A stretch of DNA of 64,000 bases from Fibrobacter succinogenes (GCA_902791475.1 CADAWC010000008.1:1-64000), one strand, 5' to 3'; shown: positions 1 to 8,231, counted from the stretch's first letter. A program made the numbers and translations. Notes: generated by a model not told the origin, from the letters alone.

Positions 1-1
1 A

Positions 2-451
2 CCGAATACAATGGTTACTCTCGCTAAAATGGGTGCTGCTGCCGCTCTCGGCATTTCGGCAATGGGCTCCGCCCTTGGTTGCGGAACGGCTGGTATGTCT
101 GCTATCACGATGTGGAAGAAGGCTTACGCTCAGGGTAAGTCCGCTCTCTTCACGCTTCTCGTGTTCGTCGGTGCTCCGATTTCCCAGACGATTTACGGCA
201 TGTTGCTCATGAACTTCATCTTGAGCAAGGCTGCTGAACAGGGCTTTACGAACTGGGGCGGCTGCCTCGGTGCTGGTATCTTCGGTGGCCTCGGCATGAT
301 GGCTTCTGCTTGGTACCAGGGCAAGTCCGCAGCTGTGGCTTGCGATGCTCTCGGTGAAACCGGCAAGGGCATGGTGAACTACTTGATGGTTCTCGGTATC
401 GTCGAAACTGTCGCTTTGTTCGTGCTCGTGTTCTCCATGATGGTGCTTTAA
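2..451 (+). CDS. ntpK: V-type ATP synthase subunit K, first copy (5' end cut)
   Basis: Proteolipid (rotor c-ring) subunit of a membrane V/A-type ATPase. The protein is four hydrophobic helices forming two hairpins. The second hairpin has the ion-binding Glu in VLGIVETVALF, and the first has Gln at the matching place (GAPISQTIYG), the usual pattern for 16-kDa K subunits with one carboxylate per protomer. The reading frame is open to the window edge. Aligned with the next gene (MDQSQFLTLAKLG against PNTMVTLAKMG), about two N-terminal codons are missing, so the ATG at 11 is probably internal. The other subunits presumably lie upstream. It is followed 18 nt later by a paralogue. Confidence 0.9.
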   Translation, partial: PNTMVTLAKMGAAAALGISAMGSALGCGTAGMSAITMWKKAYAQGKSALFTLLVFVGAPISQTIYGMLLMNFILSKAAEQGFTNWGGCLGAGIFGGLGMMASAWYQGKSAAVACDALGETGKGMVNYLMVLGIVETVALFVLVFSMMVL

Positions 452-469
452 TCGAAAGAGGTTGCACTT

Positions 470-925
470 ATGGATCAATCACAATTTTTAACGCTCGCAA
501 AGCTCGGTGCGGTGGCGGCTCTAGGCCTTGCCGCAGTGGGTTCTGCGCTGGGCTGCGGGACTGCCGGCATGGCGGCCATCGGTGCCTGGAAAAAGGCGTA
601 TCTCAAGGGTAAGAACGCGCTCTTTACGCTGCTCATTTTTGTGGGTGCGCCGATTGCGCAGACGATTTACGGCATGCTCCTGATGATGTACATCTTGAAC
701 AAGTCGCAGGCAAATCCTGGCAACTGGGCAGCTTACCTCGGCGTAGGCATTTTCGGTGGCATTGGCATGATGGCTAGCGCTTGGTACGTGGGTAAGTCCG
801 CTGCTGACGCTTGCAACGCTCTTGGCGAAACGGGCAAGGGCCTTGTGAACTACCTCATGGTGCTCGGTGTCGGCGAAACGGTCGCACTGTTCGTCATGGT
901 GTTCTCGATGATGCTCGTGTCGTAG
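470..925 (+). CDS. ntpK: V-type ATP synthase subunit K, second copy
   Basis: 151-aa proteolipid closely similar to the preceding gene, with the same four-helix plan, Gln in helix 2 (GAPIAQTIYG) and the single ion-binding Glu at about residue 136 (VLGVGETVALF). An AGAGG ribosome-binding site lies about 8 nt before the ATG. Protein identity between copies is high, but the DNA differs strongly in synonymous sites (the first copy prefers gct/ctc-type codons), so the duplication is not recent. A mixed c-ring or alternative expression is possible but not shown. A strong hairpin terminator at 1021-1060 ends the operon. Confidence 0.9.
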   Translation: MDQSQFLTLAKLGAVAALGLAAVGSALGCGTAGMAAIGAWKKAYLKGKNALFTLLIFVGAPIAQTIYGMLLMMYILNKSQANPGNWAAYLGVGIFGGIGMMASAWYVGKSAADACNALGETGKGLVNYLMVLGVGETVALFVMVFSMMLVS

Positions 926-940
926 CGGAGCTACGCAGTA

Positions 941-1005
941 GGCTGTAGGAAGTAGACAGTAGGAAGTGTTCTGCTACGTCGTTGCGAGCGTAGCGAAGCA
1001 ATCTA
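941..1005 (+). repeat. composite intergenic repeat (GTAGGAAGT unit plus family A)
   Basis: The GTAGGAAGT motifs (around 948-968) are followed by a family A unit at 978-1005 that starts GTCGTTGCGAGCG and ends GCGAAGCAATCTA. The same order, AGTAGGAAGTG then TTCTG then a GTC...GAGCG unit, recurs inside the cobA-hemD coding sequence at 32087-32159. It lies between the second K gene and its terminator. Confidence 0.65.
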
Positions 1006-1020
1006 CTTGAACTTTCAAAA

Positions 1021-1061
1021 AAAACAAAGAAGACTGCTTAACGGCAGTCTTCTTTGTTTTT
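1021..1061 (+). terminator. intrinsic terminator of the V-ATPase operon
   Basis: A 17-bp perfect stem (1021-1037 with 1044-1060) with loop TTAACG. It has T-runs on the 3' side and A-runs on the 5' side, so it could act in both directions. Confidence 0.85.
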
Positions 1062-1076
1062 AAATAAACTAAAAAA

Positions 1077-1105
1077 AATGACGGATTTTCATCCGTCATT
1101 TTTGC
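1077..1105 (-). terminator. intrinsic terminator of metK
   Basis: Stem AATGACGGAT (1077-1086) and ATCCGTCATT (1091-1100) with a 4-nt loop. On the minus strand it is followed by eight Ts, placing it about 40 nt after the metK stop codon. Confidence 0.8.
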
Positions 1106-1140
1106 TAAATGCTTTATGTCGCAAGTTTGGAGAGGCTTGA

Positions 1141-2337
1141 TTAAACAGCTTCAGCAGCAGCCTTCTTCAGAGCTTCGGCCTTGTCAGTCTTTTCCCACGT
1201 GAAGCGGGCGCCGGTACGGCCAAAGTGGCCGAGAGCGGCGGTAGCGACGTAACCCGGCTTGCGGAGGTCGAGCATCTTTTCGATGCCGGCCGGAGAGAGG
1301 TCGAAGTTTTGGGCTACAATTGCTTCGATCTTGCGGTCGTCAATCTTGCCAGTGCCAAACGTGTTCACGAGCACGGAAACCGGCTTGGAGTAGCCGATAG
1401 CGTAAGCGAGCTGTACTTCGCAACGGTAGGCGAGGCCTGCTGCGACAATGTTCTTAGCGACATAGCGTGCGGCGTATGCTGCGCTGCGGTCGACCTTACT
1501 CGGGTCCTTGCCGCTGAATGCGCCACCACCATGACGGCCCATGCCACCGTAAGTGTCGACGATAATCTTACGGCCAGTGAGGCCGCAGTCGCCGTGCGGG
1601 CCACCGACAACGAACTTGCCAGTCGGGTTCACGAGGTAACGGGTCTTCTTGTCCAAGAGCTTGGCCGGGATGACCTTCTTGATGAGCTTTTCGATGATTT
1701 CCTTTTCGATCTGGGAATGCTTGAGTTCCTTGCCGTTCACCTTTTCGTCGTGCTGGGTGGAAATGACGACGGTATCAACGCGGACCGGCTTGTCATTTTC
1801 GTCGTATTCGACGGTGACCTGGGACTTAGCATCCGGACGGAGCCACTTGATCTTGCCCTTTTCGCGGAGGTTCTGGATTTCTTCCATGAGCTTGTGGGCG
1901 AGGCTGATCGGGAGCGGCATGAGTTCCTTGGTTTCCTTGACGGCGTAACCGAACATCATACCCTGGTCACCAGCACCCTGCTTGTCGTCTTCCTTGCCTT
2001 CGGCTGCCTTGGCGTCAACGCCCTGGGCAATATCCGGAGACTGCTTGTCCATAGCGACGAGCACGGCGCAGCCCTTGTAGTCGAACTGGAGGTCTGGGTT
2101 CACGTAGCCAATGTTCTTGATGGTGTTGCGTGCAACTTCCTGGAAGTCAACAACAGCCTTGGTGGTGATTTCACCAGAGATAACGACGAGACCTGTGTTC
2201 ACGAGAGTTTCGCAAGCGACACGGCTTTTCGGGTCTTGAGCGAGGCAGGCGTCGAGGATGGAGTCGGAGATTTGGTCGGCGACCTTGTCCGGGTGACCTT
2301 TAGAAACGGATTCAGAGGTAAAAAGATAATGTGCCAT
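1141..2337 (-). CDS. metK: S-adenosylmethionine synthetase
   Basis: Makes S-adenosylmethionine from methionine and ATP in the cytosol. The 398-aa length is normal for the family. Hallmarks are [18 protein letters not shown] near the N-terminus, [12 protein letters not shown], the phosphate-binding [13 protein letters not shown] and the adjoining [18 protein letters not shown], and a C-terminal ALGHFGRTG. The start has a TAGGAGC ribosome-binding site. It is monocistronic, with its own terminator. I looked for a SAM riboswitch in the 235-nt leader and did not recognise one. The SAM supply is relevant to the methyltransferases and radical-SAM haem enzymes of this window. Confidence 0.97.
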   Translation of the reverse strand: MAHYLFTSESVSKGHPDKVADQISDSILDACLAQDPKSRVACETLVNTGLVVISGEITTKAVVDFQEVARNTIKNIGYVNPDLQFDYKGCAVLVAMDKQSPDIAQGVDAKAAEGKEDDKQGAGDQGMMFGYAVKETKELMPLPISLAHKLMEEIQNLREKGKIKWLRPDAKSQVTVEYDENDKPVRVDTVVISTQHDEKVNGKELKHSQIEKEIIEKLIKKVIPAKLLDKKTRYLVNPTGKFVVGGPHGDCGLTGRKIIVDTYGGMGRHGGGAFSGKDPSKVDRSAAYAARYVAKNIVAAGLAYRCEVQLAYAIGYSKPVSVLVNTFGTGKIDDRKIEAIVAQNFDLSPAGIEKMLDLRKPGYVATAALGHFGRTGARFTWEKTDKAEALKKAAAEAV

Positions 2338-2572
2338 TTGGGGCTCCTATAATAATTCTTTCAATTTTCTTTCTATGCGTAAATTTAGTTAAATGCATAG
2401 ATTGTGGCAACGACAATTTAATCCAATATGGCTTTTTATGCCCTAATTTGCACTTTTGTGTTGTAAATAAAAATTATGTATCTATATTTTCTATAGCTAA
2501 CGATAAAGAGTTGGATGGTGGAGAGTTGATTCTGGCATGGTGCCGGGATGTTTTGCTTAACAAGGAGATTTT
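2338..2572. promoter_or_regulatory. divergent intergenic region metK / NIF3 gene
   Basis: An AT-rich gap of 235 nt holding the promoters for both directions. Small inverted repeats are visible: CTATGC 2373-2378 with GCATAG 2395-2400, and ATTGT 2401-2405 with ACAAT 2413-2417. Both lie in the metK leader. No known riboswitch core was recognised. The NIF3 gene start has the site AAGGAG at 2562-2567. Confidence 0.4.
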
Positions 2573-3337
2573 ATGGATCTGTCTTTTATGACTGCATGGT
2601 TTGACGACCTGCTTGACCCGAAATCCTTTAATGATTACTGTGTAAATGGCCTTTGTGTCGAGGCTAAAGACAAGGTAACCAAAATCGTGACGGGCGTGAG
2701 CCTGCGCGACCAGTTGATTGATGCCGCCATTGCCGAGCATGCTGACTGTATTATCGTTCACCATCCGAATGGTTTCTGGAAAGGGGAGTCTCAGCTCCCG
2801 GTTGGCAAGTTCGCAGAACGCCTCCGTAAGCTTATGAACAACGGAATTTCCGTGTTCGGTTTCCATCTGCCGTTGGACGCTCATCGTGAAATCGGTAACA
2901 ACGCCGTTATTGCAAAGCTTCTCGGTCTAAATCCTGTGCATGAATTTGTCCATGTCGGGATGCGCGCCATTGGCGTAATCGCTGAATGGAACACCCCTGC
3001 AACGAGGGAAGAACTAATTGATGGCCTGAGTGGCGCTTTTGTGCATGGCGTGCAGAACCAGTTTTTCTATGGTCCTGAAGAAATCAAGCGTGTTGCTATT
3101 TGCAGTGGTAGTTGCAGTGTGTCTGACATCAGGGAAGCTATGGAAATGAACTGCGATGCTTATATTACGGGTAGCATCAAGGAAGAAGTTCCCATATTCT
3201 GTCAGGAAAACGGGGTGAACCTTGTCTCTTGCGGGCACCATAGAACCGAGATTTTTGGGGTCAGAGCCCTTGCTTCTAAGATTCAAACCGAATTGAGCAT
3301 TCCGTCTAAATTCATCGATTTGGACAACCCGATTTAA
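2573..3337 (+). CDS. NIF3-like dinuclear metal centre protein (DUF34)
   Basis: 254-aa member of the NIF3/YbgI family, which form hexameric rings with a two-metal site; the cellular role is unsettled (annotated as a GTP cyclohydrolase I type 2 homologue in some genomes). Metal-ligand motifs are visible: IIVHHPNGFW near residue 60, FHLPLDAH near residue 100 and the C-terminal SCGHHRTEIFG. The protein has the short form without the inserted PII-like domain. Start ATG has AAGGAG 6 nt upstream. It is divergent from metK and probably monocistronic. Confidence 0.88.
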   Translation: MDLSFMTAWFDDLLDPKSFNDYCVNGLCVEAKDKVTKIVTGVSLRDQLIDAAIAEHADCIIVHHPNGFWKGESQLPVGKFAERLRKLMNNGISVFGFHLPLDAHREIGNNAVIAKLLGLNPVHEFVHVGMRAIGVIAEWNTPATREELIDGLSGAFVHGVQNQFFYGPEEIKRVAICSGSCSVSDIREAMEMNCDAYITGSIKEEVPIFCQENGVNLVSCGHHRTEIFGVRALASKIQTELSIPSKFIDLDNPI

Positions 3338-3512
3338 GATTGATTTTTGTCATCAAGCCCCATGTAAACTTTTATTATAAATGGCTTGAGACTGCGCTAA
3401 ATGGCTATAGGATTATTACAAAATTAGCACATTTTTCTATATATGCTGTGTAATAAAAAAATACGGATAAATCCTTTGAATTTTTAATGCCATTTATTTA
3501 CATTATCGTCTG
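3338..3512 (+). other. AT-rich intergenic region
   Basis: 175 nt with long A/T runs and no ORF or convincing hairpin. It should contain the promoter for the peptidase gene, whose ATG at 3513 has no clear ribosome-binding site. Confidence 0.4.
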
Positions 3513-4433
3513 ATGAATTTTGTGAAGGCAACCATACACTTTCAGAAGTCGTCACGGGCTTTGACCGTGAAGGTGCCTTCGTTTATTCTCCGCGGTTCGC
3601 TTTTTATTCGAATTGTTGTTGTTATCGGATTCATCCTTTTCCTTGTACAAGTGCTTTCCACCTCCGTTTATGACGGAGTGTTGAAACATGCCTTTTCTAG
3701 CCGTCAGAAGTTGAACAAGGAACTTTCACAGATCCAGAACACGGTGGATTACATTTCCAGTACGTCCAAGGATTTTTTCAAGGCCGAAAAGATGCTCCAT
3801 GCTAAGCTTGGACTACCGCTGCCGGATGAAGCTTCTCGCAAGCTTTCGACAGGTGGCCATATTGAGCCGAATGTTCAGCTTTTGCGCAAGAGTTCCCCGG
3901 TGTTTGAACGTACCGCCAAGATGCACGAAGATGTCTGGCGTATCTTTGGACAGATCCAGAACAACGAAGAATCCTTTAATTTTCTGACCAAGTACATTGA
4001 TCAGAGCCGTTCTGTTTTACGCTATATCCCGTCGATATCGCCGACGAATGGCCGCTATGCATCTGCCTTTGGCCCGCGTGTACATCCGGTAACGGGTGAA
4101 ATCGGTAAGATGCATCAAGGTATTGATATTTCCAACGATCGTTGGACCCCGATTTATGCGCCGGCAGATGGCGTGGTTGAAATTTCCCAACTGAGTTCCT
4201 CTTTTGGGAATTTTGTAGTCCTGAATCATGGCAATGGTCTTAAGACCCGCTATGGGCACATGCAGATGTCCGCCGTGACTCCGGGCGAGTTTGTACATCG
4301 TTATCAGATTCTTGGCTATATGGGAAATACAGGTCGTTCTGTTGGCCCGCACCTTCATTATGAGGTATGGAAAAACGGCGTCCCGGTAAACCCTCTTCCT
4401 TATATTCTCCCTAACGACTATGAAGTCGACTAA
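3513..4433 (+). CDS. M23 (LytM-type) metallopeptidase, membrane-anchored
   Basis: 306-aa cell-wall peptidase of the LytM/gluzincin-like M23 family, expected to cut peptide crosslinks of peptidoglycan in the periplasm or to act as an amidase activator if degenerate. It has one N-terminal membrane segment (about residues 28-48), then a coiled-coil-like region (KLNKELSQIQNTVDYIS), and a C-terminal M23 domain with the zinc ligands intact: H and D in GKMHQGIDIS, and HLHYEVW for the HxH motif. This argues for an active enzyme. It ends about 50 nt before a secreted protein gene and is not clearly in an operon with it. Confidence 0.9.
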   Translation: MNFVKATIHFQKSSRALTVKVPSFILRGSLFIRIVVVIGFILFLVQVLSTSVYDGVLKHAFSSRQKLNKELSQIQNTVDYISSTSKDFFKAEKMLHAKLGLPLPDEASRKLSTGGHIEPNVQLLRKSSPVFERTAKMHEDVWRIFGQIQNNEESFNFLTKYIDQSRSVLRYIPSISPTNGRYASAFGPRVHPVTGEIGKMHQGIDISNDRWTPIYAPADGVVEISQLSSSFGNFVVLNHGNGLKTRYGHMQMSAVTPGEFVHRYQILGYMGNTGRSVGPHLHYEVWKNGVPVNPLPYILPNDYEVD

Positions 4434-4482
4434 TCCTCGCTAGCGTTATTACGCATGGTGGGTGCGCCCAGGGGAGGGTGCA

Positions 4483-5760
4483 ATGAATAATTATGGTGTT
4501 GTGCCGGCGGTGAGCTTGGCGCTTTTTTCGTGGGCATTATCATGCCCGGTGTTTACTGAATTCTATCCGGACCCGAAAGAAGTTTCGGACCAGGAGGGGG
4601 AGTACGTCGAAATTCGCATGGACGATTTTCGGGCGGAATCGCTTTACGTGCAATTTGAATCCAAGACGGTTATGGCGTTTGCTTGGCCGGAGGCGGAGCG
4701 CTTTGTGCTTGTGCATGACTCGGCTAAATGTGTGGCAGACTCGTTAGGGGAGGCTTCGCAAGTTCTGTCACAAGAAACGCCTCGGGCTAGTGTTGCGTGT
4801 AGTTCGCTCGGAAAAATCTCGCTACCGAATTCACGAGAGTCCGTTTGGAAAGTATGGGCGGGGACGTGTATGGATTCTGTGACTGTTCCTCGCCCTAAAC
4901 CAGGGAAGGTTATTCAGCGTGTGGGGTTGACGGACAAGTGGGAGTTTGTTGATGTGTCTAAGGTTGTACCGGAGTCGCCTGATGCGGCGGATTCACTATT
5001 GAAGGGCGTGATGGCTGGGATGTCGCCATTACGTGTGACTGAGGTTCATCATTGCCCGGAAGAACCAATGCCCGAATGGGTGGAACTCTATAATGCAAGC
5101 GGGATTTCTTTGCCGCTAGATGCGTTCCGCTTTTGCGATCGCGGAGGTGCGCTAGGGAAGGAGGGCGATTCGATTCAGCCTTATCAGGCATTGCTTGTGA
5201 GCAAGGATACATCGTCTCTGCGGGCTGCACTCAACATTCCCGATATTCGGATGATTCAGGTGTCGCTGGGGTTCTTAAACAACACAGAAGGAATGCTCCG
5301 ACTTTGTTTCCGGGATAGCGTGATAGATAGCGTTTATTGGAGCAAGGGGATGTTTGCGTGTCCGTTTGGATTTAATCCGCTCTCGATGCGGCGGGAGTTT
5401 ACACCGGGGTATTTGCCTCATGGTTCGCAAGTGTATGCTCGGAATGTGTCTCAGACGGGCGGAGCTAATCAAGCGGCGACGAGTCTAGTGGCGGCAAAAG
5501 CGCCTGTTGTATACAAACTATCTTCTCGTGTAGCTTCAAAAAAAGGCTCTCCGCTTCGAGTGCGTGTAGAATCTGAACACAATGTTGTGCTTTCGCTTTT
5601 GGATTCGGCGGGCCGTTGTGTTTGGAAGTCTGTAGTTTCGGCGATGTCGAATGAATGGGTGAAAGTCCCGGCGCAGGAATACCTTGGAATTGGTGCTGCA
5701 TTTGTTTCTTTGTCTGTGGGGGAGTACGAGAATGTGGTCGGTATTCTTGTTCGCCCGTAA
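4483..5760 (+). CDS. secreted lamin-tail-domain protein
   Basis: Extracellular or surface protein of about 425 aa. The GTG-initiated longer frame (from 4462) is less likely, because ATG 4483 has GGGGAGGG 5 nt before it and opens a normal signal peptide (VPAVSLALFSWALSCP). It has two lamin-tail-like segments: an N-terminal one beginning FTEFYPDPKE with EYVEIRM, and a central one with VTEVHHCPEEPMPEWVELYN. A C-terminal module of about 80 aa (SRVASKKGSPLRVRVES to the end) resembles the beta-sandwich sorting modules of type IX secretion cargo. The function is unknown; lamin-tail domains are often found in cell-surface nucleases and adhesins. It overlaps the next start by 29 nt, so the two are co-translated. 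Confidence 0.75.
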   Translation: MNNYGVVPAVSLALFSWALSCPVFTEFYPDPKEVSDQEGEYVEIRMDDFRAESLYVQFESKTVMAFAWPEAERFVLVHDSAKCVADSLGEASQVLSQETPRASVACSSLGKISLPNSRESVWKVWAGTCMDSVTVPRPKPGKVIQRVGLTDKWEFVDVSKVVPESPDAADSLLKGVMAGMSPLRVTEVHHCPEEPMPEWVELYNASGISLPLDAFRFCDRGGALGKEGDSIQPYQALLVSKDTSSLRAALNIPDIRMIQVSLGFLNNTEGMLRLCFRDSVIDSVYWSKGMFACPFGFNPLSMRREFTPGYLPHGSQVYARNVSQTGGANQAATSLVAAKAPVVYKLSSRVASKKGSPLRVRVESEHNVVLSLLDSAGRCVWKSVVSAMSNEWVKVPAQEYLGIGAAFVSLSVGEYENVVGILVRP

Positions 5761-6526
5761 GGGATTTGCTGCGTGCTTATGTGCCCGGATCTGGTTGGGG
5801 TTGATTTTGCTTTGGGGCATGCTGATGGCGCCGGGGCGAGTCTTGGCTGCGGAGGGGCGAGCTTCGTTTGCTGCGCTCTTGGCGGGTGGACTTTCACCGA
5901 TTGGGCTTGGCGGATACAATTCGACTCCGGCACGGTATGCGATTCCGGCGTATGGCATTTCGTATTACTGGTTGGACGATGTGGATGAATCTTCGTGGAA
6001 CTTGTCGCTTGAATTTGGGAACGATGCTTACCGCGTGGGCGCTTTTATTGCTTACGAGTCGATGGATTCGCTATATCGCAATCTGTATTCAGAAGCGTCT
6101 TATGCGAAAACATGGCCGCATTTTGCAATTGGCGTGAGCTATGGGCTTGGTATAGAATGGACTCCTGGCGAGGTACTTTGGACACGACACCGATTCAAGT
6201 GGGCTGGATCGGTTCATTGGCATCAAGTCTATTTGGCGGGGATGCTGAGTGGCTTTACAGATGAGGTTTTTTCGCCTGCGGTGGGGGTTCATTGGATCTC
6301 GGATGAGGCTGTTTCGGCATTTGCCGAATGCGATTTCGATTTCTTGTATGTGGGGGCTTATTTCCGCTGGAAATTTGTGGAGTTAAGCACGTCTTACCGA
6401 TTCCCCGATTTTGCCGTAGCGTTACAGATCTCGTTTAGCGGGGCGCATTATGGAGCCTCGTATGCTAGAGGCTTTAAGCACAATTCTATAGGCTGGAATG
6501 GTTTTCATCTTAGGAAAAATATCTAA
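5732..6526 (+). CDS. putative outer-membrane beta-barrel protein
   Basis: Hypothetical protein of 264 aa from ATG 5732, which has GGGGGAG 8 nt upstream; the longer frame from 5684 lacks a site. It has a long signal sequence (IWLGLILLWGMLMAPGRVLAAEG), then alternating aromatic/hydrophobic strands (ISYYWLDDVDESSWNLSLEFG, FRWKFVELSTSYRFPDFAVALQISF) typical of a small outer-membrane barrel. I do not recognise a family. It is translationally coupled to the lamin-tail protein gene and may serve its export or anchoring (inference). Confidence 0.6.
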   Translation: MWSVFLFARKGFAACLCARIWLGLILLWGMLMAPGRVLAAEGRASFAALLAGGLSPIGLGGYNSTPARYAIPAYGISYYWLDDVDESSWNLSLEFGNDAYRVGAFIAYESMDSLYRNLYSEASYAKTWPHFAIGVSYGLGIEWTPGEVLWTRHRFKWAGSVHWHQVYLAGMLSGFTDEVFSPAVGVHWISDEAVSAFAECDFDFLYVGAYFRWKFVELSTSYRFPDFAVALQISFSGAHYGASYARGFKHNSIGWNGFHLRKNI

Positions 6527-6531
6527 ATTTG
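6524..6531 (+). promoter_or_regulatory. TAnnTTTG promoter box, leaderless gene
   Basis: ATCTAAATTTGA with the core TAAATTTG ending 4 nt before the ATG at 6536. There is no ribosome-binding site in reach (TAGGA is about 20 nt away). A Bacteroidetes-type -7 element here would place the transcription start at or beside the start codon. Confidence 0.55.
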
Positions 6532-6535
6532 AACC

Positions 6536-7279
6536 ATGAAGAAAGTCGTCCTTCTCTTGATTGCTTTGTCTGTATTTTGTGCCGCTAAACCAGCTAAATC
6601 GCAGCCGAAATCGAATGTGAAAGCAGAGGCAAAACAAGAAGTCGTGAAGGACGAAGTCAATACAGCCGAGGCTGAGCCGAGTGTGCCGCAAACGGTTAAT
6701 GAAGAATCTTCCGAGTCGCAGGTGGATGATTCTCTCCGAGACTCTACATTCACGTTGTACATTCATCCGTTGAATTTTATGGTGCCGTATTCACATTTTT
6801 GGGGCGGCATCAACGTTCCGAATGGCTTTACGGACTATCCGATATTCAATTTGACGTTTGAATGGAAAATCATGGAAAAGATTTCTCTGGTGTCTATGCC
6901 GCATTATGTGCGTGTTGACCGTTCCGATGATGATTACAAGATTTACGATATCGGCTTGCAAGAAAGCTTTCGCTTGTATGGCGTTGGCGGTAAGCGTTGG
7001 CGCTATTTCCAGGTCGGCTTTCTCGTGAATCATCTGAAAATAGACACGGACGAACATGGCGATTTTAATGGATGGCTGTGGGGCTTTATGCTTAGTGGCG
7101 GCATCAAGAAAGTTTTGAATGGCGGGGAAGGTTTTTTAGGGCGTTTTGCAGTGTTTGCCGATGCCGGTTTTGGTTATGCCTGGACGAGCAAATTTGAAGC
7201 GGATCGCAAGAATGCCTTTTTTAAGATGGACAAGGGACTTGTCATCGATATTAACGCCGCAATAGGCTTCCAAATTTAA
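6536..7279 (+). CDS. hypothetical exported beta-strand-rich protein
   Basis: 247 aa with a clear signal peptide (MKKVVLLLIALSVFCAAKP), an acidic low-complexity linker (about residues 20-65) and a beta-strand-rich body with a Gly/aromatic pattern ending in DINAAIGFQI, which looks like a closing outer-membrane strand. No named family was recognised. It follows the previous barrel gene by 9 nt but seems to have its own promoter (box at 6524-6531). Confidence 0.6.
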   Translation: MKKVVLLLIALSVFCAAKPAKSQPKSNVKAEAKQEVVKDEVNTAEAEPSVPQTVNEESSESQVDDSLRDSTFTLYIHPLNFMVPYSHFWGGINVPNGFTDYPIFNLTFEWKIMEKISLVSMPHYVRVDRSDDDYKIYDIGLQESFRLYGVGGKRWRYFQVGFLVNHLKIDTDEHGDFNGWLWGFMLSGGIKKVLNGGEGFLGRFAVFADAGFGYAWTSKFEADRKNAFFKMDKGLVIDINAAIGFQI

Positions 7280-7301
7280 ACGATTAGATGAATAATGTGT
7301 A

Positions 7302-7383
7302 AGCTGACCCCGTCCCCATTCGCGGATCATGCCCACATAAGCGCTAAAGCGCAAGTGGGCAAAGAGCACAGAGGCAGGGGTGA
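7302..7383 (-). repeat. long family B repeat with internal hairpin
   Basis: Minus-strand reading begins GTCACCCCTG and ends GGGGTCAGC, so the outer arms are ACCCC/GGGGT. The interior carries a nested hairpin at 7331-7360 (GCCCAC ... GCGC TAAA GCGC ... GTGGGC). The same outer plan is seen at 52247-52347. Confidence 0.55.
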
Positions 7384-7393
7384 CTTTAAACGA

Positions 7394-7420
7394 AAAGCAC
7401 TTCTCAAAGAGAAGTGCTTT
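7394..7420 (-). terminator. terminator after the first tRNA-Asp
   Basis: Perfect 12-bp stem AAAGCACTTCTC (7394-7405) and GAGAAGTGCTTT (7409-7420) with loop AAA, 5 nt after the tRNA 3' end. Confidence 0.75.
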
Positions 7421-7424
7421 ATCG

Positions 7425-7500
7425 CGGGATAGACGAGGCTTGAACTCGCAACCTCCGGCGTGACAGGCCGGTGCTCTAACCAAAATTGAGCTACCACCCC
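7425..7500 (-). tRNA. tRNA-Asp(GTC), first copy
   Basis: 76 nt on the minus strand. The anticodon arm is CCGGC-CTGTCAC-GCCGG with anticodon GTC, the T arm is GCGAG-TTCAAGC-CTCGT, the D arm is GCTC/GAGC, and the acceptor GGGGTGG pairs with CTATCCC with discriminator G. CCA is not encoded. It lies 25 nt downstream of tRNA-Val in the same direction. An identical copy lies at 8048-8123. Confidence 0.95.
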
Positions 7501-7525
7501 AAAATCGTTTCCGATTCTTCGGTAG

Positions 7526-7600
7526 TGGACGATAACGGATTCGAACCGCTGACATTCTGCTTGTAAGGCAGACGCTCTGAACCAGCTGAGCTAATCGTCC
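7526..7600 (-). tRNA. tRNA-Val(TAC)
   Basis: 75 nt on the minus strand. The acceptor GGACGAT pairs with ATCGTCC, the anticodon arm is TCTGC-CTTACAA-GCAGA with anticodon TAC, the T arm holds GGTTCGAATCC, and the discriminator is A. No CCA is encoded. It probably shares a transcript with the DUF3098-like gene upstream and tRNA-Asp downstream. Confidence 0.95.
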
Positions 7601-7606
7601 AAATAA

Positions 7607-7798
7607 TTACTTGTTTTCATCCTTGCCGTTGAAAAGAATTCCAAGAGGAATAATCACAACGTAAGCAATCGTCAAGATAATTGGTGCAACAGAAAGGCTT
7701 ACCGGATTGTCTGCAGGGCCTGTGGCGAGGCAGATAAAACCAATAACAAGTAGTAAAATGCCAATACCGATAAGAATAAGATTCTTTTTGTTTAACAT
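7607..7798 (-). CDS. small two-helix membrane protein (DUF3098-like)
   Basis: 63 aa with two transmembrane helices (about residues 7-26 and 36-56) joined by the short loop ATGPADNPVSLSV. The plan KKN-helix-loop-SVAPI-helix resembles DUF3098 proteins of Bacteroidota, whose function is unknown. It starts at ATG 7798 with a GAGG-containing leader and ends 6 nt before tRNA-Val, an unusual co-transcription of a protein gene with tRNAs. Confidence 0.7.
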   Translation of the reverse strand: MLNKKNLILIGIGILLLVIGFICLATGPADNPVSLSVAPIILTIAYVVIIPLGILFNGKDENK

Positions 7799-7895
7799 TT
7801 TCTACAACCTCGAGTTACGAGCCAAATATACAAATATTAAAAGTCTTGTCAACCGGAAATGGGCTTTTTTGCAAAAAAAGTGAAAATTTTTTGAT

Positions 7896-7976
7896 AGGGG
7901 ATTCCCACCTAAAGGTGGCCATGCGCACTATGGAACAAAGTTCCAAGTGCTGTCCGCCCGCTCGAAGGGGAATGAC
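7896..7976 (-). repeat. long family B repeat with internal hairpin
   Basis: Minus-strand reading starts GTCATTCCCC and ends GTGGGAATCCCC. Inside is the hairpin GCACTTGGAAC ... GTTCCATAGTGC. It fills most of the 250-nt gap between the DUF3098-like gene and the second tRNA-Asp. Confidence 0.55.
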
Positions 7977-8017
7977 ATGCAAGGGTATCAATTAAGCGAT
8001 GATTTGAGTATAAACGA

Positions 8018-8043
8018 AAAGACCTCTCTTTCGAGAGGTCTTT
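8018..8043 (-). terminator. terminator after the second tRNA-Asp
   Basis: Perfect 11-bp stem AAAGACCTCTC (8018-8028) and GAGAGGTCTTT (8033-8043) with loop TTTC, 4 nt past the tRNA end. Its sequence is unrelated to the terminator of the identical tRNA copy. Confidence 0.75.
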
Positions 8044-8047
8044 GTCG

Positions 8048-8123
8048 CGGGATAGACGAGGCTTGAACTCGCAACCTCCGGCGTGACAGGCCGGTGCTCT
8101 AACCAAAATTGAGCTACCACCCC
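8048..8123 (-). tRNA. tRNA-Asp(GTC), second copy
   Basis: Identical in all 76 nt to the copy at 7425-7500, with the same anticodon loop CTGTCAC and discriminator G. The flanks differ completely apart from a few bases, which points to duplication or gene conversion limited to the tRNA body. Confidence 0.95.
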
Positions 8124-8231
8124 AGTGGTTTGATTCAGTCTTTCAACCGAACGACCCAAATATAAAAAGAATTAATTAGTGTGTCAAGGGATAAGGGCGA
8201 ATTTCTTTAAATTTTTTCCCTTTAAAAAAGA

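Noticed and set aside
1225-2352. 375-aa plus-strand frame opposite metK
   Set aside because: It lies fully antisense to a complete metK and exists because of the third-position bias of that gene; no ribosome-binding site or family match.
2338-2572. SAM riboswitch upstream of metK
   Set aside because: Only two short inverted repeats were found; no SAM-I, SAM-II or SAM-IV core could be recognised.
2331-2591. 86-aa plus-strand frame between metK and the NIF3 gene
   Set aside because: It overlaps both gene starts, has no ribosome-binding site and covers the promoter region.
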